Shown here one piece after another: positions 55,277 to 64,000 of a stretch of DNA of 64,000 nucleotides (position 1 is its first letter; each line of letters begins with the position of its first letter). The position numbers and the translations under genes were made by a program. A model generated the notes under the pieces. The model saw only the letters and a program-made list of their open reading frames with translations. It ran no database searches and was not told the origin of the DNA. The stretch comes from Thermosynechococcus sp. NK55a (GTDB lineage Bacteria > Cyanobacteriota > Cyanobacteriia > Thermosynechococcales > Thermosynechococcaceae): positions 1,573,813 through 1,637,812 of the forward strand of contig NC_023033.1 of assembly GCF_000505665.1 (NCBI RefSeq), in the 5' to 3' direction.

Positions 55277-56986
55277 GTGTCCACAGCAGCTTCGGCCAAT
55301 TTGACCCCCACCGGCAAATCCTACCGTTGGAATCGCGAGCGTTACTCGAAAGCGCGGCGCTTCTTTGATATTTGGTTTTTTGTCTGGCGATTTCTCTTTG
55401 GCCGCTGGCTCCTCACCCAATCTTGGAGCTACTGGGGCGGTAAGACCGATGCCAAACGGGCGGCGCGACGCCGTGCCCAAGCCATTTGGATTCGTGAAAC
55501 CTTCCTTGACCTTGGCCCCACCTTCATCAAACTGGGGCAGCTGTTTTCCACCCGCGCCGATCTCTTTCCCAGCGAGTACGTCGAAGAACTCAGTAAGCTT
55601 CAAGACCGCGTCCCCGCCTTTAGCTACGAGCTAGTTGCAAAAATCATCTACGAGGACTTTGGCCGCCCCATCCCTGAACTGTTTCGCAGTTTTGACCCCA
55701 TCCCCATGGCTGCCGCTAGTCTTGGCCAGGTTCACAAAGCCCAACTGCTTTCTGGGGAAGAGGTGGTGGTCAAAGTTCAACGCCCCGGCCTACGGCAGCT
55801 CTTTGACATCGATCTTGCCATTCTCAAGGGCATTGCCCAGTATTTTCAGAACCATCCCAAATGGGGTCAAGGGCGGGACTGGATGGGCATCTACGATGAG
55901 TGTTGCCGCATTCTCTACGAAGAAATTGACTACCTCAACGAGGGACGCAATGCCGACACGTTCCGCCGCAATTTTCGAGATCGCGAGTGGGCCTGTGTTC
56001 CACGCGTCTATTGGCGCTACACCTCACGGCGCGTCCTCACCCTTGAGTACCTACCGGGAATTAAAATCAGCCACTACGAAGCCCTCGAAGCGGCTGGCCT
56101 AGACCGCAAACGCCTAGCAGAACTGGGTGCCAAGGCCTACCTCTATCAAGTTCTCAACGATGGCTTTTTCCACGCTGACCCCCATCCGGGCAACATTGCC
56201 GTCAGCCCCAACGGCCAACTCATTTTCTATGACTTTGGCATGATGGGGCGCATTCAACCCGTCACCCGCGATAAACTGCTGAAAACATTTTTAAGCATTG
56301 CCCAGCGGGATGCTGAACAGGTGGTACAGTGCCTTGTAGAGCTAGGGGCGTTGGTACCCACAGGGGATCTAGGGCCAGTGCGGCGCTCGATTCAGTATCT
56401 CCTCGACAATTTCATGAACCAGTCCTTTGAAACCCAATCGGTGGCTCAAATCAGCGATGACCTTTACGAAATTGCCTATGACCAACCCTTTCGGTTTCCT
56501 GCCACATTTACCTTTGTGATGCGCGCCTTTTCCACCCTCGAGGGCGTGGGCAAGGGACTGGATAAAGACTTTAACTTCATGCAAGTTGCCCAACCATTTG
56601 CGACCGAACTTATGACCAACGGAAACTTTCCCGATCCCAGTAATGGCAGTCTTTTCTCAGAACTGAGTCGGCAAGCCGCTCAAGTGGGCAGCAGTGCCAT
56701 TGGCTTGCCCCGTCGCCTTGAAGAAGTACTCGATAAACTTGAAAATGGTGACCTGCGCTTGCGCGTCCGTTCCAGTGAGAGCGATCGCATTCTGCGGCGC
56801 CTGAGTAACATTAACTTAGGGCTAAATTATGTCGTGCTCATTGGCAGTTTTTCTTTGGCGGCAACAATTTTATTCGTCAACCAATATCTTTTCCTCGCAG
56901 GTGTGGCAGCCGCGTTAGCGGTATGGTTTGGTATCCTCTATTGGCGGCTAATGGTTAAACTCGATAAGTATGAAAAAATGTTTTAG
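55277..56986 (+). CDS. ABC1/UbiB (AarF)-family atypical kinase
   Basis: 569-aa ABC1K protein. Family motifs: [19 protein letters not shown] (KxGQ), [13 protein letters not shown] (Ala-rich loop), [28 protein letters not shown] and IFYDFGMMG. Two hydrophobic helices close to the C-terminus anchor it. UbiB-like proteins support isoprenoid quinone synthesis; plant homologues sit on plastoglobules. The GTG at 55277 follows TAGGGA. A longer frame from 55130 exists but its extra 49 residues are not family-like. Confidence 0.9.
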   Translation: MSTAASANLTPTGKSYRWNRERYSKARRFFDIWFFVWRFLFGRWLLTQSWSYWGGKTDAKRAARRRAQAIWIRETFLDLGPTFIKLGQLFSTRADLFPSEYVEELSKLQDRVPAFSYELVAKIIYEDFGRPIPELFRSFDPIPMAAASLGQVHKAQLLSGEEVVVKVQRPGLRQLFDIDLAILKGIAQYFQNHPKWGQGRDWMGIYDECCRILYEEIDYLNEGRNADTFRRNFRDREWACVPRVYWRYTSRRVLTLEYLPGIKISHYEALEAAGLDRKRLAELGAKAYLYQVLNDGFFHADPHPGNIAVSPNGQLIFYDFGMMGRIQPVTRDKLLKTFLSIAQRDAEQVVQCLVELGALVPTGDLGPVRRSIQYLLDNFMNQSFETQSVAQISDDLYEIAYDQPFRFPATFTFVMRAFSTLEGVGKGLDKDFNFMQVAQPFATELMTNGNFPDPSNGSLFSELSRQAAQVGSSAIGLPRRLEEVLDKLENGDLRLRVRSSESDRILRRLSNINLGLNYVVLIGSFSLAATILFVNQYLFLAGVAAALAVWFGILYWRLMVKLDKYEKMF

Positions 56987-57009
56987 CAAGAAACCCAGGA
57001 CAGGGGGGC

Positions 57010-57732
57010 ATGGACGTTGCTGGCTTAACTGACTGTGGTCTGATTCGCAAAAGCAATCAGGATGCTTTTTATATTGACGAAAAGCATCACCGCTTTTTTA
57101 TTGTTGCAGATGGCATGGGAGGACACGCCGGCGGCGAGGAAGCCAGTCGTTTAGCCGTTGATCACATTCGGCAGTATCTGGAGACCCACCTCAAAGACCT
57201 GCAGCACGACCCCGTCACTCTCCTGCGCCAAGCCTTTCTTGCAGCCAATCATGCCATTGTTGAGCAGCAGCGCCAAAATACTGCCCGTGCCGATATGGGT
57301 ACCACGGCTGTGGTAATTCTAGTTGATGAAAAGGGCGATCGCGCTTGGTGTGCCCATGTGGGCGACTCACGCATCTACCGCTGGCGTAAAGACCAGCTCC
57401 AGCAGATTACCAACGACCACACGTGGATTGCCCAAGCTGTACAGTTGGGGAGTTTGACACCTGAACAGGCGCGGCAGCATCCGTGGCGTCATGTACTCTC
57501 TCAGTGCCTAGGCCGCGAAGATCTCACCCAAATTGATATTCAACCCATTGATCTAGAGGCGGGCGATCGCCTGCTGCTGTGCAGCGACGGCTTGACCGAA
57601 GAACTCACTGATGATGTCATCAGTATCTACCTCAGTGAACCCGATGTCGAAAAGGCAGCGACTGCCCTTGTGCACGCAGCCAAAACCCATGGCGGGCATG
57701 ACAATGTCACCGTCGTTGTTATTGGTATTTAA
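57010..57732 (+). CDS. pphA: PP2C phosphatase PphA (PII phosphatase)
   Basis: 240-aa PPM phosphatase. As I recall the crystallised Thermosynechococcus tPphA sequence, the two are nearly identical. It dephosphorylates the nitrogen regulator PII (GlnB) at its phospho-Ser. Metal-binding motifs: [43 protein letters not shown] and [11 protein letters not shown]. The stop codon lies within a 15-bp tandem duplication. It starts 23 bp after the ABC1 kinase gene. Confidence 0.93.
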   Translation: MDVAGLTDCGLIRKSNQDAFYIDEKHHRFFIVADGMGGHAGGEEASRLAVDHIRQYLETHLKDLQHDPVTLLRQAFLAANHAIVEQQRQNTARADMGTTAVVILVDEKGDRAWCAHVGDSRIYRWRKDQLQQITNDHTWIAQAVQLGSLTPEQARQHPWRHVLSQCLGREDLTQIDIQPIDLEAGDRLLLCSDGLTEELTDDVISIYLSEPDVEKAATALVHAAKTHGGHDNVTVVVIGI

Positions 57733-57757
57733 GTTATTGGTATTTAAGGGTATTTAA
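57719..57757. repeat. 15-bp tandem duplication spanning the pphA stop
   Basis: Unit TTATTGGTATTTAAG occurs at 57719-57733 and 57734-57748, followed by a partial third copy (GTATTTAAGG). The first copy carries the last codons and the TAA of pphA. Confidence 0.9.
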
Positions 57758-57762
57758 GGCCT

Positions 57763-57942
57763 ATGCAAACGGAATTTATCCGTCTCAGCCTACCGCGACA
57801 CAGCCTTTCCCAGCCCTTCCATGACGCCATCGAACAAGCCCTGCAAGCCCATGGTCAACCCCTCCGCTGGGCAATTACTGGCACCACCCCCACTGATTTA
57901 ACGGTTGAAGCCGTTGTTCTCAAAACCCCACTCCGCCCTTGA
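57763..57942 (+). CDS. Small conserved protein (59 aa)
   Basis: Open frame from ATG 57763 to TGA 57940-57942. It begins MQTEFIRLSLPRHSL, with a helix (HDAIEQALQAHGQPLRWAIT) and a strand (DLTVEAVVLKT). It has the look of short cyanobacterial proteins often found near cobalamin or phosphatase genes. It sits 30 bp after pphA and 34 bp before the adenosyltransferase start. Function unknown. Confidence 0.6.
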   Translation: MQTEFIRLSLPRHSLSQPFHDAIEQALQAHGQPLRWAITGTTPTDLTVEAVVLKTPLRP

Positions 57943-57976
57943 TACAATCCCTCTAGGTTCTTTTATTCATGCTCCT

Positions 57977-59110
57977 ATGACCCGTGCAGGTATTGGCATT
58001 CAAACCGCTCAGATTCGCCCCGGCCGAGTGAGCGGTCAACTCCACGTCTATGACGGTACCGGTAAAGGAAAATCTCAAGCGGCTCTTGGAGTTGTTCTGC
58101 GCTCCATTGGTCTGGGTATTGCCTCTGCATGGCCCACTCGGGTACTGCTGTTGCGCTTTCTGAAAGGACCCGGTCGTGCCTATGCCGAAGATGCCGCCAT
58201 TGAAGCTCTGCAACGGGGGTTTCCCCACTTAATTGATCAAGTACGAACAGGACGAGCCGAATACTTCACTGCTGAGCAAATTACCAAATTCGATCGCCAA
58301 GAAGCACAGCGGGGCTGGGACATTGCCAAAGGGGCGATCGCCTCTGGTCTCTATTCTGTCATTGTTTTAGATGAACTCAACCCTGTCTTAGATTTAGGCC
58401 TTTTGTCCGTTGATGAAGTCGTCAACACCCTCCGCCGCAAGCCCGAACACCTAGAGATTATTGCCACTGGCCGAGGTGCCCCTGCCCAACTCCTGCAAAT
58501 TGCTGACCTCCACTCCGAGATGCGTCCCCTTGTGCATCCTACGGCTCAAGAACAGGGCATTGAGGGGATTGAAATCTATACGGGTGACGGCAAAGGCAAG
58601 TCCACCAGTGCCCTCGGTAAAGCCCTTCAGGCGATCGGCAAAGGAATTAGCCGCGACCAATCCCACCGTGTTCTGATTCTCCAATGGCTCAAGGGGGGGC
58701 AAGGCTATACCGAAGATGCAGCGATCGCTGCCCTCAAGGAAAGCTATCCCCATTTAGTGGATCACCACCGCTGTGGTCGGGATGCCATTGTCTGGCGCGG
58801 TCAACAGCAGGAAATTGACTACATCGAAGCCGAACGCGGCTGGGAAATTGCCCGAGCTGCCATTACCTCCGGGCTTTACAAGACAATTATTCTCGACGAA
58901 CTCAACCCCACCGTTGACCTTGAACTTCTCCCCGTCGAACCCATTGTGCAAACGCTCCTGCGCAAGCCACGCACCACTGAAATTATCATTACCGGTCGCT
59001 GCAAATATCCCCCCGCCTACTTTGAACTCGCCAGCGTTCACTCAGAGATGATCTGCCACAAGCACTATGCCGAGAAGGGCGTTGATCTCAAGCGCGGCGT
59101 TGATTTCTAA
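57977..59110 (+). CDS. Tandem-duplicated cob(I)alamin adenosyltransferase-like protein
   Basis: 377 aa made of two CobA/BtuR-type (CobO) P-loop domains in a row, about 25-35% alike by eye. Domain 1 has VYDGTGKGKSQAALG (~residue 24), LLLRFLKG and VIVLDELNPVLDLGLL. Domain 2 has IYTGDGKGKSTSALG (~202), LILQWLKGG and TIILDELNPTVDLELL. Single-domain enzymes (~190 aa) transfer adenosyl from ATP to the corrinoid cobalt. Both P-loops look intact, so this may form an internal dimer. The ATG at 57977 was chosen; the longer frame overlaps the 59-aa gene. The end overlaps the ArsR gene by 4 bp. Confidence 0.85.
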   Translation: MTRAGIGIQTAQIRPGRVSGQLHVYDGTGKGKSQAALGVVLRSIGLGIASAWPTRVLLLRFLKGPGRAYAEDAAIEALQRGFPHLIDQVRTGRAEYFTAEQITKFDRQEAQRGWDIAKGAIASGLYSVIVLDELNPVLDLGLLSVDEVVNTLRRKPEHLEIIATGRGAPAQLLQIADLHSEMRPLVHPTAQEQGIEGIEIYTGDGKGKSTSALGKALQAIGKGISRDQSHRVLILQWLKGGQGYTEDAAIAALKESYPHLVDHHRCGRDAIVWRGQQQEIDYIEAERGWEIARAAITSGLYKTIILDELNPTVDLELLPVEPIVQTLLRKPRTTEIIITGRCKYPPAYFELASVHSEMICHKHYAEKGVDLKRGVDF

Positions 59111-59430
59111 GAACAGACACGAGCCGGCACTATCTCTCCCACTCTAAACTGCTGCAAATAGGCAATCACAGTTGCAAATTGGGGCCGATTTAAGCGGTAA
59201 TAAACCCACCGCCCCTGTTGGCGCGACAGCACGAGATTGGCTTGCCGCAGTGCCCGCAGATGAAACGAGAGCTTTGAGGGCCTCAGGTGCAGACGTTCGC
59301 ACAGATCACAGACGCACAGTTCCTCCCGATGGAGGATCTCAATCACTTTCAAGCGCAAGGGTTCCCCAAGGGCATGGAAGGCCAACTGAATCTCAGCGGG
59401 ATATTCCTGATGAATCTCTGAAGCAACCAT
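59107..59430 (-). CDS. ArsR/SmtB-family metal-responsive repressor
   Basis: 107-aa winged-helix regulator. Core: FHALGEPLRLKVIEILHREE, then ELCVCDLCERL (Cys-x-Cys-x-x-Cys at the metal-sensing alpha3 helix) and the recognition helix PSKLSFHLRALRQANLVLSR. A further Cys is the second-last residue. The Cys set suits thiophilic sensing (As(III), Cd(II) or similar). There is no efflux pump or arsenate gene beside it; the convergent neighbour is the corrinoid adenosyltransferase. The start at 59430 was chosen over 59445. Confidence 0.88.
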   Translation of the reverse strand: MVASEIHQEYPAEIQLAFHALGEPLRLKVIEILHREELCVCDLCERLHLRPSKLSFHLRALRQANLVLSRQQGRWVYYRLNRPQFATVIAYLQQFRVGEIVPARVCS

Positions 59431-59445
59431 CACTGCACTGAACAA

Positions 59446-60017
59446 GGAACACCAAGGGGCCAGCGAAACTGCCCCCTTGTTTGAGCCGTATTCCCAGGTT
59501 TAGGCACTCGACTCCGATCAATGGTTTGGCGCAATTGATCCAATCCTACTTGGTCCAGGCGATCATCTGCTGTCGTCCACAAACGCAAATTGGTACTCCC
59601 CTGTTGGGGGTGGCTCCAAGAGGTCAACTATTGTGTCTTTTCATCTACGTCAAGCAAATCCCAATCCCTGCGACTTCCCCCGACGTTTGCGTAAGCAAAG
59701 CCGCAAACTCCTTCGCAGTCATGAAGCCCGTGTAGGGGTCATTTAATGCTGCAACATTCCCTGAATGGCCCCATAGGCCTGCTCCCGCAACATATAGGGC
59801 TGCCCCAAAAGTTAGTGCCCTACTGCCAACCAATCCACCTGATTAAATGATTCATCCACATATTCCTGCTGCACAATTTGCCACACCTCATCCACCAACA
59901 TCTTGACATCTTGGGACTGTTCTGCATTTGTCCATAGCTGGGTAACCCCACCAACGGCACCGCCGTAACCACCGACGAACCCACTAGCACCCAATGCCGA
60001 AGACCCATCAAACGCAC
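59446..60017 (-). pseudogene. Decayed C-terminal processing peptidase (CtpA-like)
   Basis: Remnant of a carboxyl-terminal processing protease. From ATG 60017 a signal peptide (LRHWVLVGSSVVTAVPLVGL) is followed, after one lost base, by DEVWQIVQQEYVDESFNQVD. Then come an in-frame TAA (59812-59814), LREQAYGAIQGMLQ, and after another lost base NDPYTGFMTAKEFAALLTQT and SGEVAGIGI. This is the conserved N-terminal and pre-PDZ part of Ctp proteases. Pieces below 59640 (DRLDQVGLDQLRQTI) resemble a PDZ domain in shifted frames. The catalytic Ser/Lys domain is missing altogether. Confidence 0.7.
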
Positions 60018-60135
60018 AAATTAAGGCATAGCCCTGAAAACCTTTTGAGAAGAGCAATATTTGATGCAATATAAGCCGAATTACCCGTCAATGTCACTCC
60101 CCTATCCAAAACCGATAATCCCTTAAACATTTCTT

Positions 60136-60171
60136 AAAAATCAGGACCCCACCTAGAAAACCTAGATGGGG
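60136..60171 (-). terminator. Probable rRNA operon terminator
   Basis: On the minus strand CCCCATCTAG and CTAGGTGGGG (one mismatch) pair around a short T-rich loop, with TTTTT a few bases later, 16 bp past the 5S gene. Confidence 0.55.
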
Positions 60172-60186
60172 TAGTTTGAATATTTT

Positions 60187-60305
60187 GCCTAGCACCGAGC
60201 TATTTTTGCAGGAAGCGACCCTCCAACTATCTTCACCGCTGCGACGTTTCACCTCTGAGTTCGGGATGGATCAGTGTGGTTCCGCCGCGCCATAGGCACT
60301 AGGCA
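60187..60305 (-). rRNA. rrf: 5S ribosomal RNA
   Basis: About 119 nt on the minus strand, from TGCCTAGTGCCTATGGCG to AGCTCGGTGCTAGGCA. The ends pair to form helix I, and the conserved CCATCCCGAACTCAG is inside. It lies after the 23S gene in the usual order. Ends are accurate to a few bases. Confidence 0.93.
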
Positions 60306-60579
60306 AAGCCTTGATTTTGATTCGAACTGAGAACCTAGACTGGAGAACTGCTAGATAAATTCAGCAAAAATAAGCTTGCAACTGAATAACCTTTCAACTA
60401 AATAGCGATAGCCAGGAGAATTACTTTATTCAGACACCTGTTGATTGATGAGGTCAAGCCCTCGGTCTATTAGTACTCCTAGACTTCATCCATTACTGGA
60501 CTTCCATCGAGAGCCTATTAACGGGTGTTCTACCCGTGACCTTACTGGCTTATGCCATGGGAGCACTCATCTTGAGGTG

Positions 60580-60613
<34 letters not shown>

Positions 60614-60737
60614 CTCCGCACATGGCTACCCTGCGTTTACCGTTGGCACGATAGCAGGTACACCAGAGGTGCGTTCCTCCCGGTCCTCTCGTACTAAGGA
60701 GGACTCCTCTCAATGCTCCTACGCCTGCACCGGATAT

Positions 60738-60773
<36 letters not shown>

Positions 60774-60778
60774 ACGTA

Positions 60779-60813
<35 letters not shown>

Positions 60814-60830
60814 GTACTACCGCCCCAGGT

Positions 60831-60890
<60 letters not shown>

Positions 60891-60978
60891 CAGCCTGTTA
60901 TCCCTAGAGTAACTTTTATCCGTTGAGCGACGGCCCTTCCACGCGGAACCGTCGGATCACTAAGGCCGACTTTCGTCC

Positions 60979-61014
<36 letters not shown>

Positions 61015-61045
61015 ATGCCTTTGCACTCTACGGCTGATTTCCGAC

Positions 61046-61079
<34 letters not shown>

Positions 61080-61080
61080 A

Positions 61081-61117
<37 letters not shown>

Positions 61118-61352
61118 AAACTGTTCCTTCGCTGGCTAACAGCAGAAGGTTAGAATTCTAGCCTTGCCAGAGTGGTATCTCACTGGCGACTCCATATCCC
61201 CCGCAAGGGATACTTCAACGTCTCCCACCTATCCTGCGCAAGCAAAGCCCGAACCCAATTCCAGGCTACAGTAAAGCTTCATAGGGTCTTTCTGTCCGGG
61301 TGCAGGTAGTCCGCATCTTCACAGACACTTCTATTTCGCCGAGCCTCTCTCC

Positions 61353-61417
<65 letters not shown>

Positions 61418-62091
61418 CAGTTGCTCTTTACCGTTTCCGGTAAAGCTGGACTTTACCTTGTGCGACCACGATTAATTTCAGATGCCAGCTTTCGGATTTT
61501 CTCTAGACCGTCATCTGTTAAGTGCATTCCTGCTTGACACAGAAGCACCACATCCCTGAACTTAAGGAAGTCTATGTTTTTGCTTGTCTTCAGTGGATGT
61601 TTCAAAAAGAAGGGACAGATACGGTGAGCTAAGTGCTCTATGCTACGGACTCGATAGGCCATGCGATCGCCGTGATTTACACGAACAACACCGCAATCAA
61701 AATAAGCCTTGAGTGCATAGAGAACCTTAATGTTTCGTCGATGCTGGACAACGGTAAACTCAGGAAGAACCTGAAAACCGGTTGCCATGCTTGAATGAGG
61801 ATTAATTCCTATATGGAAGCATCCTTCGCCATCAACGAAACCAACAATCCACTGGGCATCTAAATCCATGTGTGTCGCACCTGAACATCAAGTCTCTGAG
61901 GATTCCTAGGTTTACCTAGGTCTTTCCTGCGGATTATCCCCATGTCTTTCACTTTTTAACTGAACAGCACCACAGCACCTTAATATTTCTTAGAACTTTT
62001 TCTAGTCCGGTGCCTCGCTGAACGAGTAGTGAAAAGCTGTTAGAGGACTTTCCCGCATATGGTTCAGTTTTACTAAGGCTAGCAGTTGTTA
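61418..62091 (-). other. Group I intron in 23S rRNA (L1931 region)
   Basis: The exon reads CGGTCCTAAGGT | intron | AGCGAAATTCC. The exon ends in U and the intron ends in G, as group I introns require. Counting back from the conserved U1939 puts the site after E. coli U1930, the position called L1931. Core elements: P/Q ATGCGGGAAAGTCC (~62050), R CAGAGACTTGATG (~61890), S AAGGTAAAGTCC (~61447). The endonuclease gene lies between R and S, so it is in the P8 loop. Confidence 0.88.
61453..61869 (-). CDS. LAGLIDADG homing endonuclease of the intron
   Basis: 138-aa protein with one LAGLIDADG motif (WIVGFVDGEGCFHIGIN, residues ~7-23), which implies a homodimer of the I-CreI kind. Typical following segments: FQVLPEFTVVQHRRNIKVL and LKFRDVVLLCQAGMHLT. 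It would cut intronless 23S genes to spread the intron. The frame is open and complete, so it is probably active. Codon use is less GC-rich than surrounding genes. Confidence 0.92.
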   Translation of the reverse strand: MDLDAQWIVGFVDGEGCFHIGINPHSSMATGFQVLPEFTVVQHRRNIKVLYALKAYFDCGVVRVNHGDRMAYRVRSIEHLAHRICPFFLKHPLKTSKNIDFLKFRDVVLLCQAGMHLTDDGLEKIRKLASEINRGRTR

Positions 62092-62138
<47 letters not shown>

Positions 62139-62166
62139 CGCCAGCTTCGCTTGCGCTGACCGGCTT

Positions 62167-62199
<33 letters not shown>

Positions 62200-64000
62200 C
62201 CCATACATCGTCTTACGACTTAGCGGAGACCTGTGTTTTTGGTAAACAGTCGCCTGGGCCTCTTCACTGCGACCACCTCTCGGTGGCACCCCTTCTCCCG
62301 AAGTTACGGGGCCATTTTGCCGAGTTCCTTAGAGAGAGTTATCTCGCGCCCCTTGGTATACTCTACCCCCCCACCTGTGTCGGTTTCGGGTACGGGTATC
62401 TTGGCTTAACGTGCTTAGAGCTTTTCTTGGAAGCATGACATCAATCACTTCCCCACCGTAGTGGGTCGTACTCCTGCCTCAGCTCAGAGCGTTTTCACCG
62501 CTCCTCAACACCTCGGACAGTTGAACCGGTAACCAACATCCGGCTGATCTAGCCTTCTTCGTCCCTCTGCACAAACCAAGATGAGTACTGGAATATTGAC
62601 CAGTTGTCCATCGACTACGCCTTTCGGCCTCGCCTTAGGTCCCGACTAACCCTTCGCGGACGAGCCTTCCGAAGGAACCCTTGGGGTTTCGGGGCATTGG
62701 ATTCTCACCAATGTTTTCGCTACTCAAGCCGACATTCTCACTTCTGCTTCGTCCACACCTGCTTACGCTAGTGCTTCAAACTAATGCAGAACGCTCCCCT
62801 ACCACTTACGTAGTAAGTCCACAGCTTCGGTACATCACTTAGTCCCGTTCATTTTCGGCGCAGGAACGCTTGACCAGTGAGCTATTACGCACTCTTTTAA
62901 GGATGGCTGCTTCTAGGCAAACCTCCTGGTTGTCTGAGCATCCCCACCTCCTTTGCCACTTAGTGATGATTTAGGGACCTTAGCTGGTGGTCTGGGCTGT
63001 TTCCCTCTCGACGATGAAGCTTATCCCCCACCGTCTGACTGGCTGTGTGTACACAGGGTATTCAGAGTTTGACTCGATTTGGTACCGCTCTCGCAGCCCG
63101 CACCGAATCAGTGCTTTACCCCCCTGCTATAATCACAACCGCTATGCCTCAACATATTTCGGGGAGAACCAGCTAGCTCCGGGTTCGATTGGCATTTCAC
63201 CCCTAACCACAGCTCATCCGCCGATTTTTCAACATCGGTCGGTGCGAACCTCCACTTGGTGTTACCCAAGCTTCATTCTGGCCATGGTTAGATCACCCGG
63301 GTTCGGGTCTATAGATACTGACAAACGCCCTATTCAGACTCGCTTTCGCTATGGCTTCGGCATTCTTGCCTTAACCTGCCAGTACCTATAAGTCGCCGGC
63401 TCATTCTTCAACAGGCACGCCGTCACTCGTTAAATCGAGCTTCGACTGCTTGTAAGCCTACGGTTTCATGCTCTATTTCACTCCCCTTCCGGGGTTCTTT
63501 TCACCTTTCCCTCGCGGTACTATGCGCTATCGGTCACACAGGAGTATTTAGCCTTACGAGGTGGTCCTCGCAGATTCATCCGGAATTCCACGTGCTCCGG
63601 ACTACTCGGGATACAGCTAGGATTGTTAGGCTTTCGACTACAGGACTTTCACCTTCTCTGGTGTAGCATTCCACTACTTCGTCTAGCCGCTCAATTCCAC
63701 GTTGCTGTCCCACGACCCCAACAGGCAAGCCCGTTGGTTTAGGCTGTTCCCCTTTCGCTCGCCGCTACTAAGGGAATCGAGTTTTCTTTCTTTTCCTCTG
63801 GCTACTAAGATGTTTCAGTTCGCCAGGTTCGCCCTCTAACGTTATGGATTGGCGTTAGAGTTAATGGGTTGCCCCATTCGGAAACCTCCGGATCAAAGCT
63901 TGTTTCCAGCTCCCCGAAGCGTATCGTCGGTATCCACGTCCTTCATCGCCTCTGTGTGCCTAGGTATCCACCGTAGGCTCTTTGTAGCTTGACCACAGTC

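Noticed and set aside
59516..59540. GATCAAT/ATTGATC inverted repeat as an ArsR operator
   Set aside because: It lies ~90 bp upstream of the ArsR start within the decayed protease, and its 11-bp spacing does not match usual ArsR boxes.
59481..59735. Plus-strand ORF of 84 codons
   Set aside because: Antisense to the Ctp relic, whose minus-strand reading explains the sequence better.
1..60000. tRNA genes
   Set aside because: Intergenic gaps were scanned for the T-loop pattern GGTTCGAATCC and cloverleaf ends; none was found.
62987..63391. 134-codon plus-strand ORF
   Set aside because: Antisense inside the 23S rRNA gene; rRNA conservation explains the open frame.

Overview
The window reads as the chromosome of a thermophilic unicellular cyanobacterium close to Thermosynechococcus. 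The HIP1 octamer GCGATCGC recurs throughout. There is a menA-type phytyltransferase, a high-light-inducible protein, a ferrochelatase with a chlorophyll-binding tail, GuaB3, and a PII-phosphatase PphA that matches what I remember of the Thermosynechococcus enzyme almost residue for residue. Genes are tightly packed, with many convergent overlaps and ATGA start-stop overlaps. No tRNA gene, CRISPR array or replication origin was seen.

Layout. 1-3.3 kb: C-terminal end of an SbcC-like ATPase, a VWA protein and a SAM hydroxide adenosyltransferase-like protein. 3.3-7.2 kb: a minus-strand operon HAD-UbiA / GtrA / DprE1-like / DprE2-like, resembling the mycobacterial decaprenyl-phosphoryl-arabinose module. 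7.3-9.6 kb: an AT-richer island with a decayed IS5-type transposase and a frameshifted multi-membrane-span protein. 9.7-12.3 kb: stomatin-like gene, purS, an unknown gene, purQ. 12.3-24.6 kb: MarC, NlpC/P60, guaB3, glyS, pnp, a lipase-like protein, a probable CRP-controlled small RNA or leader, menA, GNAT, nitroreductase. 24.8-31 kb: thrS, response regulator, recR, prfC, galE. 31-45.3 kb: HLIP, bestrophin, an unusual P-type ATPase, a tyrosine recombinase, Hsp70-like protein, hemH, argC, Hpt, DUF1995, Ser/Thr kinase, lpxA. 45.3-59.4 kb: UbiD, recO, MFS, SpoIIE-type phosphatase, mutS, a second MFS, an ABC1 kinase, pphA, a tandem cobalamin adenosyltransferase and an ArsR regulator. 59.4-64 kb: a decayed C-terminal-processing-peptidase gene, then the 3' part of an rRNA operon on the minus strand (5S, 23S). 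The 23S gene is split by a group I intron that carries a LAGLIDADG homing endonuclease.

Most striking: (1) the near-complete polyprenyl-phosphoryl-pentose module in a cyanobacterium, with the phosphatase apparently fused to the prenyltransferase; (2) a near-perfect SYCRP1-like operator placed in front of a compact two-hairpin RNA; (3) a P-type ATPase in which FGS replaces the CPC metal motif; (4) frame breaks in mutS, an MFS gene, a kinase tail, a membrane protein, the transposase and the peptidase relic. Every one is explained by loss of a single base, mostly in a mononucleotide run. That is either an assembly artefact or the footprint of lost mismatch repair. Several two-copy tandem microduplications of 10-18 bp lie at gene ends.

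All calls come from reading the sequence and from memory of protein families. No database search was run.
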